From Thereva unica (lineage: Eukaryota; Arthropoda; Insecta; Diptera; Therevidae): DNA of 64,000 bases. The translations under genes were made by a program, and so were the position numbers. The stretch's first letter is position 1. Each line of letters begins with the position of its first letter. This document shows, piece by piece, positions 36,140 through 48,732 of the stretch. Location of the stretch: the NCBI GenBank assembly GCA_949987705.1, contig OX465284.1, forward strand, positions 118,339,052-118,403,051, in the 5' to 3' direction. The notes below the pieces were generated by a model. It was not told the origin of the DNA. It ran no database searches and worked only from the letters and a program-made list of their open reading frames with translations.

Positions 36140-37520
36140 AGATTTGCAGCTATTCGTGGAAGATCCAGCGCGGGTCATTGACCATTGGCGAATTCGTGCA
36201 TATGAGATTCGCGGTTATTATTAACGTAAAGAATGACCGCCATAAGCCATAAAATAGCGATCCGTTAAAACTATTTTTGATCTCGTTTGTCTTTTTCTAA
36301 AAAAATCCGCTTCGGGTTGACGCGGAGATCATTAAACCTTTGTCGATTTATTTGGAATTCATAAAAATTTGCGCCTTGGCGAACTTTTAGCGGTTAATAA
36401 AATAACTGTGATCTAAAATAGCCAAAACGGAGTGTAGGCAAATCCGAGAATTGCTGAAACCCGATGTTAGACATGACATCAAGATCCAAAAGATCGCATC
36501 ACTCCGATCCACTCGCGCTGCGATCTACTCGAGAGCTTTCGTAGGTGCGTAGTTGGCCGAAAATTGCGTTTCAGCGCCTTGGCTAACGAATTAGATCTAG
36601 TGTCACTTTGGGTCCAGCTGCGGTTCATTCACCTGCAATGTTTACCTCCGAATTCGTTTTGGGTTCTTGGTGGTTTTTGCTCGTTTGGTTGTAATTTGCA
36701 TCTTAATAGTTGGTGGAAAGCAGATTTTAGGGAACCACAGCGGCACCTTATTTTTTCGTGTTTTTCAATATCAGCGATTCGTCATAAAATGAATAATCTC
36801 TTTCAATCCTATAAATATTCATAGCAAACTTTTTTTTAGTGTGAACTTAGGTTGAATTCCGGAATTGTTAATCGCCCATGTTTAAAATGAAATACACAAT
36901 TTGGCTGAACTATGCCAAATAATGGCGAAGTTAATGCGATTTGATATTGCTTATATTAAAAATAGGCTTTGGATTGCGGGAGCATCGAGAGGTGCGCCAC
37001 TGTCTAAAAAACATCGGTAGATCCCTCAACATCCACTAGTACAGTAGACCAGAAAGTTCGTTCCTATATTTATGGCACCTGCAGTTGCGCAGTTTTTTAT
37101 CCTCGTACAATTCGCAGATGACTCCGTGAATCTGATTGAAAGTTTTCACTCAAAGGCCACGTGGTACCTAACCACTTCGATTTGCTTTTATATTTCCACG
37201 GGCATTTCAAAACACGGAATCAGTTTAATTTAATTTAAGTCTTTCTGGATCTTTCCTCATTCTTAAAGCTTTGTTTCCTCTCCGCTTCTCTATAAATTTA
37301 CCTTCTTCGTTCTGGTCTTGATCGACTAGGCTTCGATCGGCTCTGTTCGCTAAACCCCAAGCTATAGGCTGGACTTTGTTCTTTACAACTGGATTGAGAG
37401 TTCCTTTTCTAGCCCACTATTCAAAGTATTATAGACCGGTGTAGAATCTAAACCCCACACCAACTCGACCGGTGCTCCTCAGCGGTCAATTATATCACCC
37501 GATCTTTTCCTAGTTTTCTT
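36140..37520. other. Intergenic stretch between genes E and F
   Basis: No supported gene. It lies between the divergent genes E (-) and F (+), so it could hold a shared regulatory region. Confidence 0.4.
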
Positions 37521-37529
37521 AACTGATCT

Positions 37530-38030
37530 GCTCTCAATTGCAGACAATGCGCTTCACAGCTTCGCTGGTGATGGCACTCTGCGTTATCCTTACGACTTCG
37601 ACGATATGAAAGAAGCACATGCTAGACCTAGTATGTTTGATCGTAAACTCAAGGCTACCTCTAGCAATAGGGATAAGAACTCAAGCAAGAATCGTGCCGG
37701 TTTCAGTGCCTTCAAAACCAGGTACTGTCTCATCTCTAAGTAAACCTTCACCGATCCTCCTTTTGTCTCAGAGGACAGTGTGGATCAAACGGTTGATCCA
37801 TCCCTTAACATTTTATGTATAACTGAATCTGAGGATCTGCAATGGAATAATCACATAGTCCAAATCGCCAAACAAGCATCTAATGACGACTCCTTTCACC
37901 AGGGCTGCAATCTGCAAGTCTATATTCGACCCCGCTTCCAGTTCAACTCCTTTATCTGGGCTGGCACCTCCAAAACTAACTTATCGCGTCGGCACAAGGT
38001 CGAATCGAAGATGACAGCTTTTTAGCGACG
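37530..38030 (+). mobile_element. Degenerate LINE reverse-transcriptase fragment
   Basis: Plus-strand frames, broken by a stop and shifts, give HSFAGDGTLRYPYDF (the F-A-D-D catalytic region with the first Asp changed to Gly), KTRYCLISK, then LQWNNHIVQIAKQAS and YIRPRFQFNSFIWAG. This order is typical of a Jockey-superfamily RT after the palm. It is inactive and old. Confidence 0.7.
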
Positions 38031-38039
38031 GTTTTGCTG

Positions 38040-38700
38040 AAATTGCACCGCAATATTTTTCTCGCAACACAAGGCTTCCAGCTGGGCTCACCTGCACACC
38101 CTGTCTCTAGAACAGTAGCCAGCGCTGGTCAAGAAGCTCGTTTATAAATAGGACAACTCGCCCAGGGAAAATCCCCCGCAGTAGCTGTCAGTACGTCCGA
38201 ACTCGAACATCATCCTCGAGTTCAAAAGTTAGGATCATAGCCATCTCCTTCACCACCCCCCGACACCCCGCCCAAGACTACGCTTAGAAACCGCATTATT
38301 CCCATTTTCATTGTACTAAGTTTCTTTACTTATGCTTAAAGTCTCCCGACAGATGAAAGCTGCATTCCTTTTAAAGCCCGCTCCTACGTACCACCTCAAG
38401 CACCATGAAACGGAATATCGACATTTGCAAATATTCTGCCCGAGGTACGTTTCGGCGGCCCTCTCCCAGCAAGAAGCAGCACGAATCGAGAAGTTCAACA
38501 GACCTCGAAAGTTGTTATTTTTGAAAGTCATGACGATTACGACACTTCTATCACTTCCAATTTGCTGACTGGTATTAAGTGGGTCTTTAGAACTTCTCGA
38601 GTACTTTTTTCCCCAGCATCGGTTCGAGTGTTTAATTGCGGTGATTTGAAGAAGGAATTCTGGAGCTGGGCGTCCTCCAGCCCTATTCAAATACCGCAGA
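38040..38700. other. Short intergenic stretch upstream of gene F
   Basis: Continues from the LINE remnant with no recognisable coding content, and ends at the TATA box of gene F. Confidence 0.4.
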
Positions 38701-38704
38701 TTGA

Positions 38705-38712
38705 TATAAAAA
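38705..38712 (+). promoter_or_regulatory. TATA box of gene F
   Basis: TATAAAAA is 75 bp upstream of the ATG at 38787, with TGCAGTAG about 27 bp downstream as a possible initiator. Confidence 0.65.
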
Positions 38713-38786
38713 GCGGCTGTGGAGGCAATTGCAGTAGATGTACAACGGGCTTCAGTGTGTAGTTATCCCGGGTAGTGGAACTGAGA

Positions 38787-39382
38787 ATGAACAGGAAAAT
38801 TTGCATGTCCTTCCTAGGACTTTCCATAATGTTGGTGTCTTGTGAAGGTTTGCCTTTTTATTTAAATTTAATTAAACAGTTGAGAATACTTTATGTTTAG
38901 GGAGTAATTCATCGCTAAAGAGAAAAGACGGCAACGAAGCCACTTTGGAGACGACTTCAGAGGAAGAGCTTCCCCCAGAACCGAAGTTATTGTTCCCATA
39001 TTTTAACGGCACAGAATTTTGGTACAAACATGCTTGGAAATTCACCACGGCGGCGACGACGACACCGACCACTGCTGGTACAACAACGCCAACACCAGCG
39101 CCACAGCCACCCAATCCTCCTAATCCTCCAGGCTTTTTCATGGGTTTTGCTGCATTGCCGCACTACCAGGGGTCTTCAGGTCAAACGGCACCTTCCGGCT
39201 TGGACTATGATTATTCTGATGATGCCAGCACACCTCCAAAAAAATTTCGTCCTGTCAGGCGGCGAAGACCAGGGTCTGCTTACCAGCCGGTAATTGTATT
39301 TAGCCCTCCGAAGAACGGGATGTATCCACCTCCATTTAACGGGTGGGCGCCGCCCTATCCAATGTGGGGCTTCAAAAAATAA
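38787..39382 (+). CDS. Gene F: secreted Thr/Pro-rich protein
   Basis: Exon 1 (38787-38847, 61 nt) codes the signal peptide MNRKICMSFLGLSIMLVSCE. The intron is 38848-38900 (53 bp, phase 1) and exon 2 is 38901-39382, for a total of 180 residues with no cysteine after the signal peptide. Order: a short acidic part (TTSEEELPPEP), a conserved-looking KLLFPYFNGTEFWYKHAWKF at about 49-68, then a Thr/Pro-rich block (TTTPTTAGTTTPTPAPQPP), an acidic DYDYSDDAS, a basic RPVRRRRPGS, and a Pro/Gly/Tyr/Trp-rich end (PPPFNGWAPPYPMWGFKK). The composition suggests an extracellular, possibly glycosylated structural protein. No family is recognised. AATAAA is at 39436-39441. It is the only plus-strand member in the second half of the cluster. 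Confidence 0.85.
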
Positions 39383-39565
39383 TTAAATTTGAAGTGATGT
39401 GTTTGAGCCCCGAATTGTGGAAATGATCCTATTTCAATAAATGAGTGAAAGAATTTTGCCCTTTTTCTAAACACAATCACACAAGCATAAATTGCAACGA
39501 TGACAACAGTTTCAGCTACAGGGCTGTCCAGTCCCGCCTAGAGCTTGAGTCTGCTACCGAAACCT

Positions 39566-39970
39566 TTATATGAGACTTACTCCACTACCATAAGGCCCCC
39601 AGTAACTTGCAACCCTTAATGGTGACATAAAACCAGGCTTAATCATAACCAAATCAGGGAAATTCAAAGAGTGGTCTGCAGTCTTCACCCCGTTGCCAGC
39701 GAGGACTCTTAGTTTAAACTGCTTTCCATGAGCACACAAGATGGCTATTCTAGGTTGCCCTAAGGCAAGGGTGGGCGCGTGTGGTGTATAGAGGGCTCCA
39801 AGAGAGAGCTGAAGTGGGCCCAGGTCCTGCATTAAAAAGTCCATGTTAGTAGAGCAGGGGTTGAGCACCTTGATAATGTCTTTCACGCACATGACTGCTC
39901 TATGTTGGCGCACCTGTGAAAGGACGCACCTTGCTTGCAAATCTGAGTGGGATGTAGTAAAGCAGGCCAC
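39566..39970 (-). other. Unassigned 134-codon frame between genes F and G
   Basis: An open minus-strand frame with a Met start and protein-like composition (for example FPDLVMIKPGFMS and LRVLAGNGVKTADHS). It has no signal peptide, unlike its neighbours, and no domain I recognise. It may be transposon-derived or chance. Recorded because it is longer than expected in this gap. Confidence 0.2.
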
Positions 39971-40090
39971 AGGATGGCCGCGTTACTTTGGCGGAAGCAA
40001 CACGCTCACAATTTCTTACAATTTATTTATTCTCTTAAATTACAGTAAAATACTTTAAACAAACAAAAAGGTTTTTGGATTGGAGAGTTG

Positions 40091-42795
40091 TCACTCTGGG
40101 GGTGTTTGGAATCTGATGTTTCCTCTGTTGGTGTTTTGGTTTGACTTGGTGGCGGCGCTGCTGTCAACAACTCCGGATCTTATAATGAAATGCCCATTCG
40201 GCTTCTCGTGTACTACTTCAGATTTGAAGACTCCTTGGTGGGGGTTGGTTCGATGGTCTATTGAGGGCCTGTCTTGGAGCTGCTCTGCAAGGATTACCAT
40301 GGATTTCTCTTCGGATTTTTCGAGGTTTAAAAAGGTTTCAGTGGTCGGCTTAGGGCCTTCCGCAACAACGGGCTTGAATTCTGCAATCATCGGAGCTAAG
40401 TCCGGTTGGTTGGTTGCTTTTGTGTCTATTTCGGTCTGCATATCACCTTGAACTTCTGCTTTATCGGCCATTTCTCCATTTTGTGTATCCTGACTGAATT
40501 CAGGCTTTTGGGTTGTCGGTGCAAGTTTCTTCTTCGGAGGAAGTTCTGCCTCTGCAGGTGCAACTATTGTCGGAGTCTCACTCATCAATTCTTTAATAAC
40601 GTCTTGAATGCTATCTTCTTTTGGCATGTCTAAGAGCGCTTCTTCTTCTTTCTTGCTACCTTGAACTTGTTCTGGTGCGTCATCCATTCTTTCCACCGCG
40701 ATATCAGCGTCTGCACTCCTTTCTACGTTTTCCATCTCATCGTCAAGGGGATATATGTCTTCCTGATCTGGCACAATCATTACCGGTTCTACTTTCTGGG
40801 TGTCTTTCAGCTTCAGTTTGAGACCCCTGCCGCTTTTCAGCAGGAACCTGCCATTGTTACTCACTTCTAGTAAGGAGTCAGAGTTTATTAAAGGATAGTA
40901 CTTTTGTGGGATATAGTACTGAGCTCTTCCTTCTGCGGACTTGCCTTTTGGAGAGTCATCCTCGTCTTCTTGCTCGATAGAAAGGAAAGGTTGTGAAATA
41001 CTGTCATAGGTATCGTCGTCCACTGACTTCCTGTCCCCGTTCTGCTTCTGCTGCACATACTCGTATTTGTTGTAGTAATCCTCTAGACTAAGGGAGTCGG
41101 ACTGAGGAAAGCTTCCGCCCCAAAACGGGGGAGCCGGGGGCTTTTTCCTGTCGTCACTTAGTGGTCTGTTGTTTCCTGGTCTCTGGGGCTTCTTGTTGTT
41201 CAATGGAGTGGTATCTTCGTGTACAAGCATAAGCTGTGGAGTCGCGGCATCACTGGTTATTTTGTGTGTGTGTTGAGCTACGATCTGGACTTGTGGAAGG
41301 AACTGTTGAGTTGGCAAAGAGTCAATTCCGCCTCCTTGGACGCCTAGTTGTTGCATTGGCACTGGTACATACATGTGATTGTAATTAGGCTGTGGTGGCT
41401 GTTGATACGGCTGTTGAAGGGACTGCAACGAAAGGCCTAGCGGGTCATGTTTAGATGGAAGTGACTGCTGCTGTAGTTGATTGTTATCTGGCTCGCTTGA
41501 AGTAGCTTGAATGTGCAAATGAATGGTTTGGTTTGGTGATTCCTCCTCCTCATTCTTCTTCTTTTTCTTAGTACCACCACCACCGCCACCTCCACCACCG
41601 CCGCCACCGCTCTCTTCCAATGGAATTGATTGAATTGGAATCAGTAACGGAATTTGCCCGTTAATTTGTGATGGGTACAGCAATTGAATTTGACTACTGT
41701 CTCCAGGTCCACCTAAACCTCCATAGCCCTGTAATTGGCCCATGCCCTGTACCCCTACCATTCCAGGTAGTCCGTTTATTCCAGAAACTCCGCCAATTCC
41801 TTGTAACCCACTTACTCCGGATAAACTTCCCATTTGTGGGAATCCAATGCTAGGGTATCCGGACATTTGATTGCTAATAGGGTTTAGGCCATTCATACCG
41901 TTTAGGCCACTCATAGCGCTTAGGCCGTTCACGCCATTCGCAGGATTCAATCCATTAAGTGCCATGTAGTTTTGTCCGTAACGGATAGGCCTCGTCATTG
42001 GTGGCAGGTCTTGGAACGGCTGCAAAAAGTCGCTTTGCGCCAATGGTCTTTCCGGTCGCCTGCGATGAGTCTTTCTTCTGTAGGGTCTTTGCGGCCTCGG
42101 ATCGTCATAAGTGTCGTAATCATCATCTGCATAGTGGCCGCTACTTTGATGCGGAACGCCGTACCGCTGTCCATAGCGATGCTTGTCCCTATTTTTGTTC
42201 TTATTTCTGATGGAAATTCTAATCCTTTTCCTGGAGGGCGGGCCATATGAGTAAGGGTACCCGTATCTGGTGTCATATCTCATACCGGGCATTTGCCGAT
42301 CACCAATTTCGTCGTCACTAAAGTCCTCCGTGTATTCTGCTTCCTGGATTTCGTCCTCGTCATCTTCATTTTTCCCATTCGCTTGCTGTTTTCGAGATTT
42401 CTCTTTGTTTGCGTTCTCGTTCTCGCTTTGGAGGTGGACAATAATGTTAGATTCGGGCTTAGTAGTTGTTGTGGCCACCAGAGGCACCCTCTGCGCAATC
42501 CAATCAGTAATTGTATTACCTAAGCCCTGTCCGGGAAACCAGGAAGACGAAGTTGTGTTCGTTGCCACTTTTAACACTTGCGGCTCAAAAACTGCAATTG
42601 CTTCTCCGGGCTTCGTCCTGAAAGCCTTCAAGGGCGCCTCAAAGAAATCGATTATTGGGTTTCCGGGTTTCTTTTCTGCAAAACAAAAAAATTGCAAGAA
42701 GAAGATGGAAAAAATTCACAAAGCACCAACTTACCTCCTTCGGCCGCAGCTGCAGCCACCAGTGCCACTAGCAAGCAAACTGCCGTATTTTTCAT
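40091..42795 (-). CDS. Gene G: large secreted low-complexity protein (881 residues)
   Basis: Exon 1 (42795-42735, 61 nt) codes the signal peptide MKNTAVCLLVALVAAAAAEG. The intron is 42734-42676 (59 bp, phase 1) and exon 2 is 42675-40091. By far the largest member of the cluster, with no cysteine in the mature part. Order: a conserved-looking KPGNPIIDFFEAPLKAF start; Lys/Asn/acidic regions to about 145; a basic Arg/Lys/Tyr region to about 230; a Gly/Leu/Met/Asn-rich quasi-repeat at about 260-345 (NGL, SGL and MNG units); a run of 12 Gly and then Lys at about 377-394; a Gln/Pro-rich part; and a long acidic Glu/Asp/Lys/Pro C-terminal half. The pattern fits a self-assembling matrix, silk or glue protein. 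AATAAA (minus) lies near 40027-40022. Long frames on the opposite strand are shadows of this low-complexity exon. Confidence 0.88.
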
Positions 42796-42833
42796 AACTG
42801 CTTTTTTAAATAGTTGCCGTTATCTATCAGCAC

Positions 42834-42841
42834 ATCATATA
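42834..42841 (-). promoter_or_regulatory. Possible TATA box of gene G
   Basis: TATATGAT on the minus strand, 39 bp before the ATG. The initiator is not clear. A second TATA-like word (GGTATACAG) lies near 42885 and could be used instead. Confidence 0.3.
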
Positions 42842-42859
42842 CCAAAGGATAGTCGACGT

Positions 42860-45800
42860 CGTTCTATCTACCATCAAAACTGTATACCAACTGAACTTAT
42901 AGGCGAACACTTCAGAGGTTTTTATGCACGGCCCACCATAAGGTCAACGATAATTTAATCGCCTCCGAAATTCGGCACATTGAATAAAAAACTCCGAAAT
43001 CAGTCCAACGCATAAAGACATAATTTGCAAAAGTCTCTTTCCGGGGAGACGTAAAAGTTAGAACCCAATAAAAAGCTCCGCGAATTTGGAAACTCCGCAT
43101 GCCAAGCGCCACTCGGCGACCTCAACACCTGACTAGGTGACTTCACCGCAGATCATTCAACCTAATTTCGTCCACCTGGAAGCCGTCGCGTGGCCTCTTA
43201 CCCAAAATGGCGAATAACAGATTCCTGAATAGATGCTGCTATTCAGACCATCGGCGATAGATGCCGGCGCGTTCTGCCATGGGAGAGAGATGGCCGCTCT
43301 AGCGGTTTCGCAGTTCGCACTAACCCGATTATTTTATGGGAAAATGGCATTTTGGGAGCCTTAATGTGTTTTGCATATTTGCAAGATTCTGTGCGCGGAG
43401 TGCTCTTTCTGCAGCTCCCATGATTGATGGCTCCTGGGTCTTTGGGTCTTTGGGTTACTTGAGTCCACGCGGATCGATTACTTAAAAGTTGCCTGAAATT
43501 AGTGTCAGCTGGGCTACGCCGTGTGCCTTCAGTTTTTATCAACACAGTTCGCAGCTATTCATCTATTCATCTTGATTTGCGGCCAGATATGCGAGTTCCG
43601 AGAAGACGCGCTTTGTGTGGATTAGGCACAGCCATTAAACCCACTCTTCTGTTCTCCCGATTGGTTCCGAGGAAGGACATAATTTGCTGGAATTATACTA
43701 AATTGGGTGAAATGGTGAATGGTAGGAATTCAAAGAAATTTGCGATTTTATATGGTTCGGAATTTTTCTAAGTTGAGTCAATGGACGGGGCAACGCCGCA
43801 AATCGAAGAGCTGGAAAGCTTACAACAAAATTCTACGTTGCAATTGATGAGTTATTGATCGTGCTATTTTGGTAACAAAGATCCGTCTATTTTGTTCTGT
43901 CGGTGATTCAATATGGAAGTGCTGGATCGCATTGGTCAATCGTCTTGGTTTTGTATATTTAGCCATTGAGACAACGGTTCTGTGGTGATATTGCGACGCT
44001 GAGTCAAAAGCGACCCTTATAGGAAAGTCTTGTCCATTCTCTAGTTTGGCTAGATTCCTGTTCGCGTCACAAGGTGACCATTCCAATGTGCTGATTCTTA
44101 AAACAAGCAAAATTGCTGTAATAGTTTACGTAGACTTAGTTTAGAGAGCCCATCTTGACCTGGGACCAAAAGTAGTTAAAGGCATTCAATAAACCTTCCA
44201 CGCAGATAGACACAGGTCGTCACTAAATCCATCTAGGCTGCTCGAGTATAATCAGATTAAATCAAAGCATTTTCATTATTAGGCGGTAGCCACACGCCCC
44301 ACTTTTCCCCGCACGGGTAGTCCATTAACAAGTGCATGAATACGCCTGAATAACTCCATCCGAAACACACTCATTCCAGCACTCTGAATTAATCATTAAT
44401 GCTGTAGCGAAAGCCCTCTATGCATAATTAGGAATAAATCGTGGATACGTCGAGCGGAGCTGCACCCTTTGAAAGCATCCTTTTAATCACGGCAACGCCA
44501 AGTTCACGGATATGAAGGCGGGGGTTTATCTGTAATTGACAGTTGATCAATGAAATGTAAATGCTCCAATACTGTGGCAGGTCGATTTTATCCCACGCCA
44601 TCTGCTGTCACTTGTACTGCAGGTAACATTTTTCACACCTTGAATGAATCACTGATGTTTCCATTCGCATTATGTCAGAGGTTGGGGATAGGGAAAAACT
44701 ATTCAGACGTTTCCGAAATCCCAGCAGGACATGTGATTTCAATAAAGTTGATTGGTGATAAGGGTTGATTGGATGTTACTCGTGTATTGTGCTCACAGAG
44801 AGTAAGGGAAATATGTCATGTGGTTGGAAATGAAAGATTTCCACCAAATTAGTTCGTTCTTAGTTCTGCTTAGTTGCCAGTCGTATTAATATTTGGATTT
44901 GATGAGTTGAGTCGGGATTATGCTATATTTGGATGTTGGTGAAGCGGGAGAGATTTGTACAGCCGAGCGGGAAAAGTTGTGTTTGTTGGCGTGTTGCAGG
45001 TGTATGTGTCTGAAAATTTAATAATCGCGGGTAGATCGGCAGCAGCAGCTTTTTGCAGTGCTGCTCCCACGCGAGAACAGTACTCCGAACAAGGCCAATG
45101 CTGGCGCTGCAAGACCGACAGATGTATGTTTTTATCACAATCCATCCCCGGAGTAAATTTTCTGGTTTATTTTAAATTCGAGTGATTGGTTCGTTTCTAC
45201 CTCCAGCCAGGCACGTCGTAAATGAACAGTTCATACCCCCAACAAGAAGGTCACGGTATCATACTTGTTTGAATAAATTATGCATAAACTTGCGCCGTTC
45301 ACATAAATTCTCTTTCTGAATTACGTGGAGCTCGGTATTGATTTTCCCCGCGCACAGGCCTCCATAATTACAGGCTCGAAGCGATAAAGTATCTCTGATT
45401 GTCATAAATACCGCGCACATCAAGGAATCTTCAGATCGGTTCTGATATTATCCGAAAACAATACTTCTACATACTCGGGCCCAGATTCGTCGCTAAAAGC
45501 CCTCGTTTTTACATTTTTGATCAAACAAACTTCGCGATGAACTTTGCAGATTACATTGAGCTCGTTCACCGAGGAGCACAATTAAAAATGATAAATTGCC
45601 CAACTTTGCTTATTATCTTCATATACACGCCGATAATCTCTCTACTGTCTAACTGCGGACCCCTTCTATTGCGAAATTTAATTATCTCTTGAGGAAAGCT
45701 TCTTAAGACTTCCTCTTAGCGAACATCGTGGCGGATTTTTGCTTTACCTTCTGCGGCTGCTGGTTCATTGTCGAAATAAGAGGGACTGCAGGCTCAACAA

Positions 45801-46250
45801 GTCCTGGCATCGTGCAAGTTGCTGCGGAATTGAAAAGATGTTACGAATCGCTAAATATGAGATTAATACCCAAGGCCTAAAGTTTGCAAAAGTTGTGCCC
45901 ACAGCAGCCCCGACGGTGCCAAGTAGATTTCAAACAATTCGCCACTATATTTGGAAGAAACCGACAACATTTCACTATAACCAACCGAACGAAAGTAAAA
46001 ATTCCTCGGCATCGACAACTGCCTGTTCCACAACTGAAATATGATAAATGAAGGTAGCAACAGCTTAGGAACACTGTTGTGAAGACTGACTTGACCAATA
46101 CCCCCAAGTTAGTCATCTCGACGTGAGTACATCACCTGCTGGCACCACCTCACTCACCATCAGGAAACTCAAAGAATCATTCGGTGTCCTCCATCAGGAA
46201 AAATCAGCTTTAGACAGAAAATATCTACTTTCGACCTCTTCATACGCTTA
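42860..46250. other. Intergenic stretch between genes G and H, first part
   Basis: No supported gene. A 101-codon plus frame at 45739 lacks a signal peptide, splice sites and domains. No repeat is recognised before the LINE end at 46.3 kb. Confidence 0.4.
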
Positions 46251-46289
46251 ACGGAAGCATCTCAATAAAAGTGTGCATCAAATTAGCGA

Positions 46290-46540
46290 GTCTAGTTGTT
46301 GAATTCGGTGATAACTAGAACAAGTCGACTGTGGAACAGCCTTCCCCATTCAGTTTTCCTGAACTCATTCAATATGCAAGGTTCATCCTCCTCATACATA
46401 CCCAGACTCCCCTTAACCTCTCCTATTCTTTTTATATCCTTGGAGCTAAGCTCTCTACTAGACATTGCACCATGACGCGACCATGGGCATGATGGTAGTA
46501 TAAAGGGTGACACCTGAGCTTAGGCTTTCACATAAAAAAC
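46290..46540 (+). mobile_element. 3' end of a Jockey-like LINE
   Basis: A broken plus-strand frame reads ITRTSRLWNSLPHSVFLNSFN, the conserved C-terminal LINE motif (RTxRLWNSLPxSVF). The 3' tail, AAGGGTGACACCTGAGC...CACATAAAAAA, matches the copy at 8.5 kb. The copy is truncated and slightly decayed, with a short poly(A). Confidence 0.75.
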
Positions 46541-46549
46541 TTAGCTCTT

Positions 46550-48730
46550 TTCTCTAGAGCGCTTTAATAAAAGTAAACATCCATTGCCAACGCTATGTCT
46601 AGGAACGGGAGTTCAGTTGCAGCGCGTTTGGGATATAGCAAGAGTTCAGCCCGAATAGGATTGCTGGCTCGGGGGGATTTGATAGACTTCTCGAAAGCCA
46701 AATAACATTTCGACGAGCGTTTCATTATCAAAGGTCGATTTGCTTAAAACTCTGGGGTAATTGTGAGGGATCAAAAGATTTGCCAAAAATTCCCTTAAGC
46801 AGCGCGGCGCCACCCCTAGTTTGCATTAGGGCCCCTGCCACACGTCCCATTCGTGTCACCGACACTCGTCGGCTTGTTGACTCAAATCATTTTAATTAGC
46901 CCTGATTTGGCGGCACCGAGGCAAACTAATTTCATATGTTGCCAATCTCCTCAACGTCTTGTCCCGCCGTAAGACGTCGACATCAAAAGTCTCTGACTTG
47001 AGTCAATAGCCCTGGGCAAAGCTCACTTCACGTTTGAACTTGAACTTCATCTTTCGGTGTTGGGAGAGCAAACTTCTCCGGCGTTGGTCTCGTTAAGGTT
47101 AAGGTTGAGGCGAGGTGGTGATAAATAACGGTGATCAAGAAAACACCTGCGTTCGGCGTAACCCGAGGAGCGTGGCCCACACGATTCACACTGCAGACAG
47201 GACCGATAATTTTCTTCACGTTAATGAGCTCATCAGTCCCATTATGGCGCAGTGGATCAAACGTCGATCTGTCCTCATTAATTCAAATCACTAAAAGGCA
47301 CTGGAGCCCATTTTTCTCGCCCCGTGCTGGGGCGGCCGGGCGGCGGCTTCAACGAGCATAATGCAGGTGTGATGAGGTGATAATTGAACACGAAATTGAT
47401 TTGCCCGCATTAAGAAACTGTCAGGCATCCTCGAAAGCTTTTCAAAATTTATTGACTTTCTTAAGGTAATTTTCTATTCGGTGTTTTCATAGATTCCCTG
47501 CCGCCGTCGTCAATGAAGTTGCGAAATTTTCGGGTCTAGATAAAAGTGAATTTCTGCTTACTTTGAGTTTCTCCCCCAGCCCGGCCCGGCGCCACGGAGG
47601 ACGTCCTGTTTGCTTGTTTATGCTGTTAGCGAAGCACTCCAATCCCCTTTAATCAAGACGGGGGACGACGGCCGGGCATTTAGAACGAAATTGAAAAGAA
47701 CGACATATGAAAAATATTTTGCCAAAAATATAAGGAAACTTTCGGCATTCATCTTCAACCCACGTGGGCATAAGGATTTATGGGCGAATATTTTTCTTGA
47801 AACAAAACAATAACACAACAACACTGCGGAGCAGTGGTGTCGTGATGGGCATCATTACCGTGGGTAGAGGGTTTTAAAATATCGCTAGAGTTCCTAAAAT
47901 GTACCATCAACTCCTCCTCACGCTGTGGAGATACCTCGCACGAAAACTGAAAGCCGAGAAGGTGTGGTCGCAGGACGCGGAGCTCCGTTGCTTTGGAGCG
48001 GGCTTCTGTGTACTTTGGACCTTGTAACCACACGACAATGGAATGGAAACTACTTGCTTCATTCCTGCCAATATCATAAACTTCAACACCCACTTCTTCC
48101 ATCATTCTTCAAGAAGTGGAACGTAGCAATTCCTTCGTCAGCGCATAAATAAAAACCGAATTAATTAATTGATCTCCGCCAAGCACATCAATTCATACTG
48201 GAGCAGATGAAGAACGACCAATTCACATCCATTATGCTGCAAAAATGCGGAAGGTGAGCCCAAGGAGTACAGGACTGATCCATCATACGAATAATCAGAT
48301 AAATTTTGACAATTTTGCTTGTGTCCATTGCCAATCCCAGGTCCATCCTCTTGTTATCTATTAGGTACATCTTTAGTGCCGGGACATTTATCTTCGCCCG
48401 AATGTTTGCTCCACACAGTTTTTCCCTGCAACTGGCAACAGACTACTCTAGGTCAAATCTACATTAGCCATTAGGTATTTGCGGTGAATAATATCCGCTA
48501 TAAGTCATGTCTGGATTTCTCTCTCGAAAATCTGTCCCCTAGCCACCCTGCTGGGAAGATTAATTAATTGAGCTTACTGATATCACAGTTATATGCTGAA
48601 GATTCCCGAAACATGGCAGTGATGGCCAGAATCTGTGCGATGGGCTTCTTGAATATTTTGAATCGGTGTGTAGCGTTCGTTTACATCCATGTGGAATGTA
48701 GTTCTGGTCGCGAACTCAAGAGATTTCTTC
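46550..48730. other. Intergenic stretch between LINE copies
   Basis: No supported gene. Short frames only, without domains. Confidence 0.4.
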
Positions 48731-48732
48731 CC

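Noticed and set aside
41972..42797. Several long plus-strand frames opposite gene G
   Set aside because: They are antisense shadows of low-complexity coding sequence, with no signal peptide, splice plan or domain.
45739..46044. A 101-codon plus-strand frame
   Set aside because: No signal peptide, splice sites or recognisable motif; it stops before the LINE end and may be repeat-derived.
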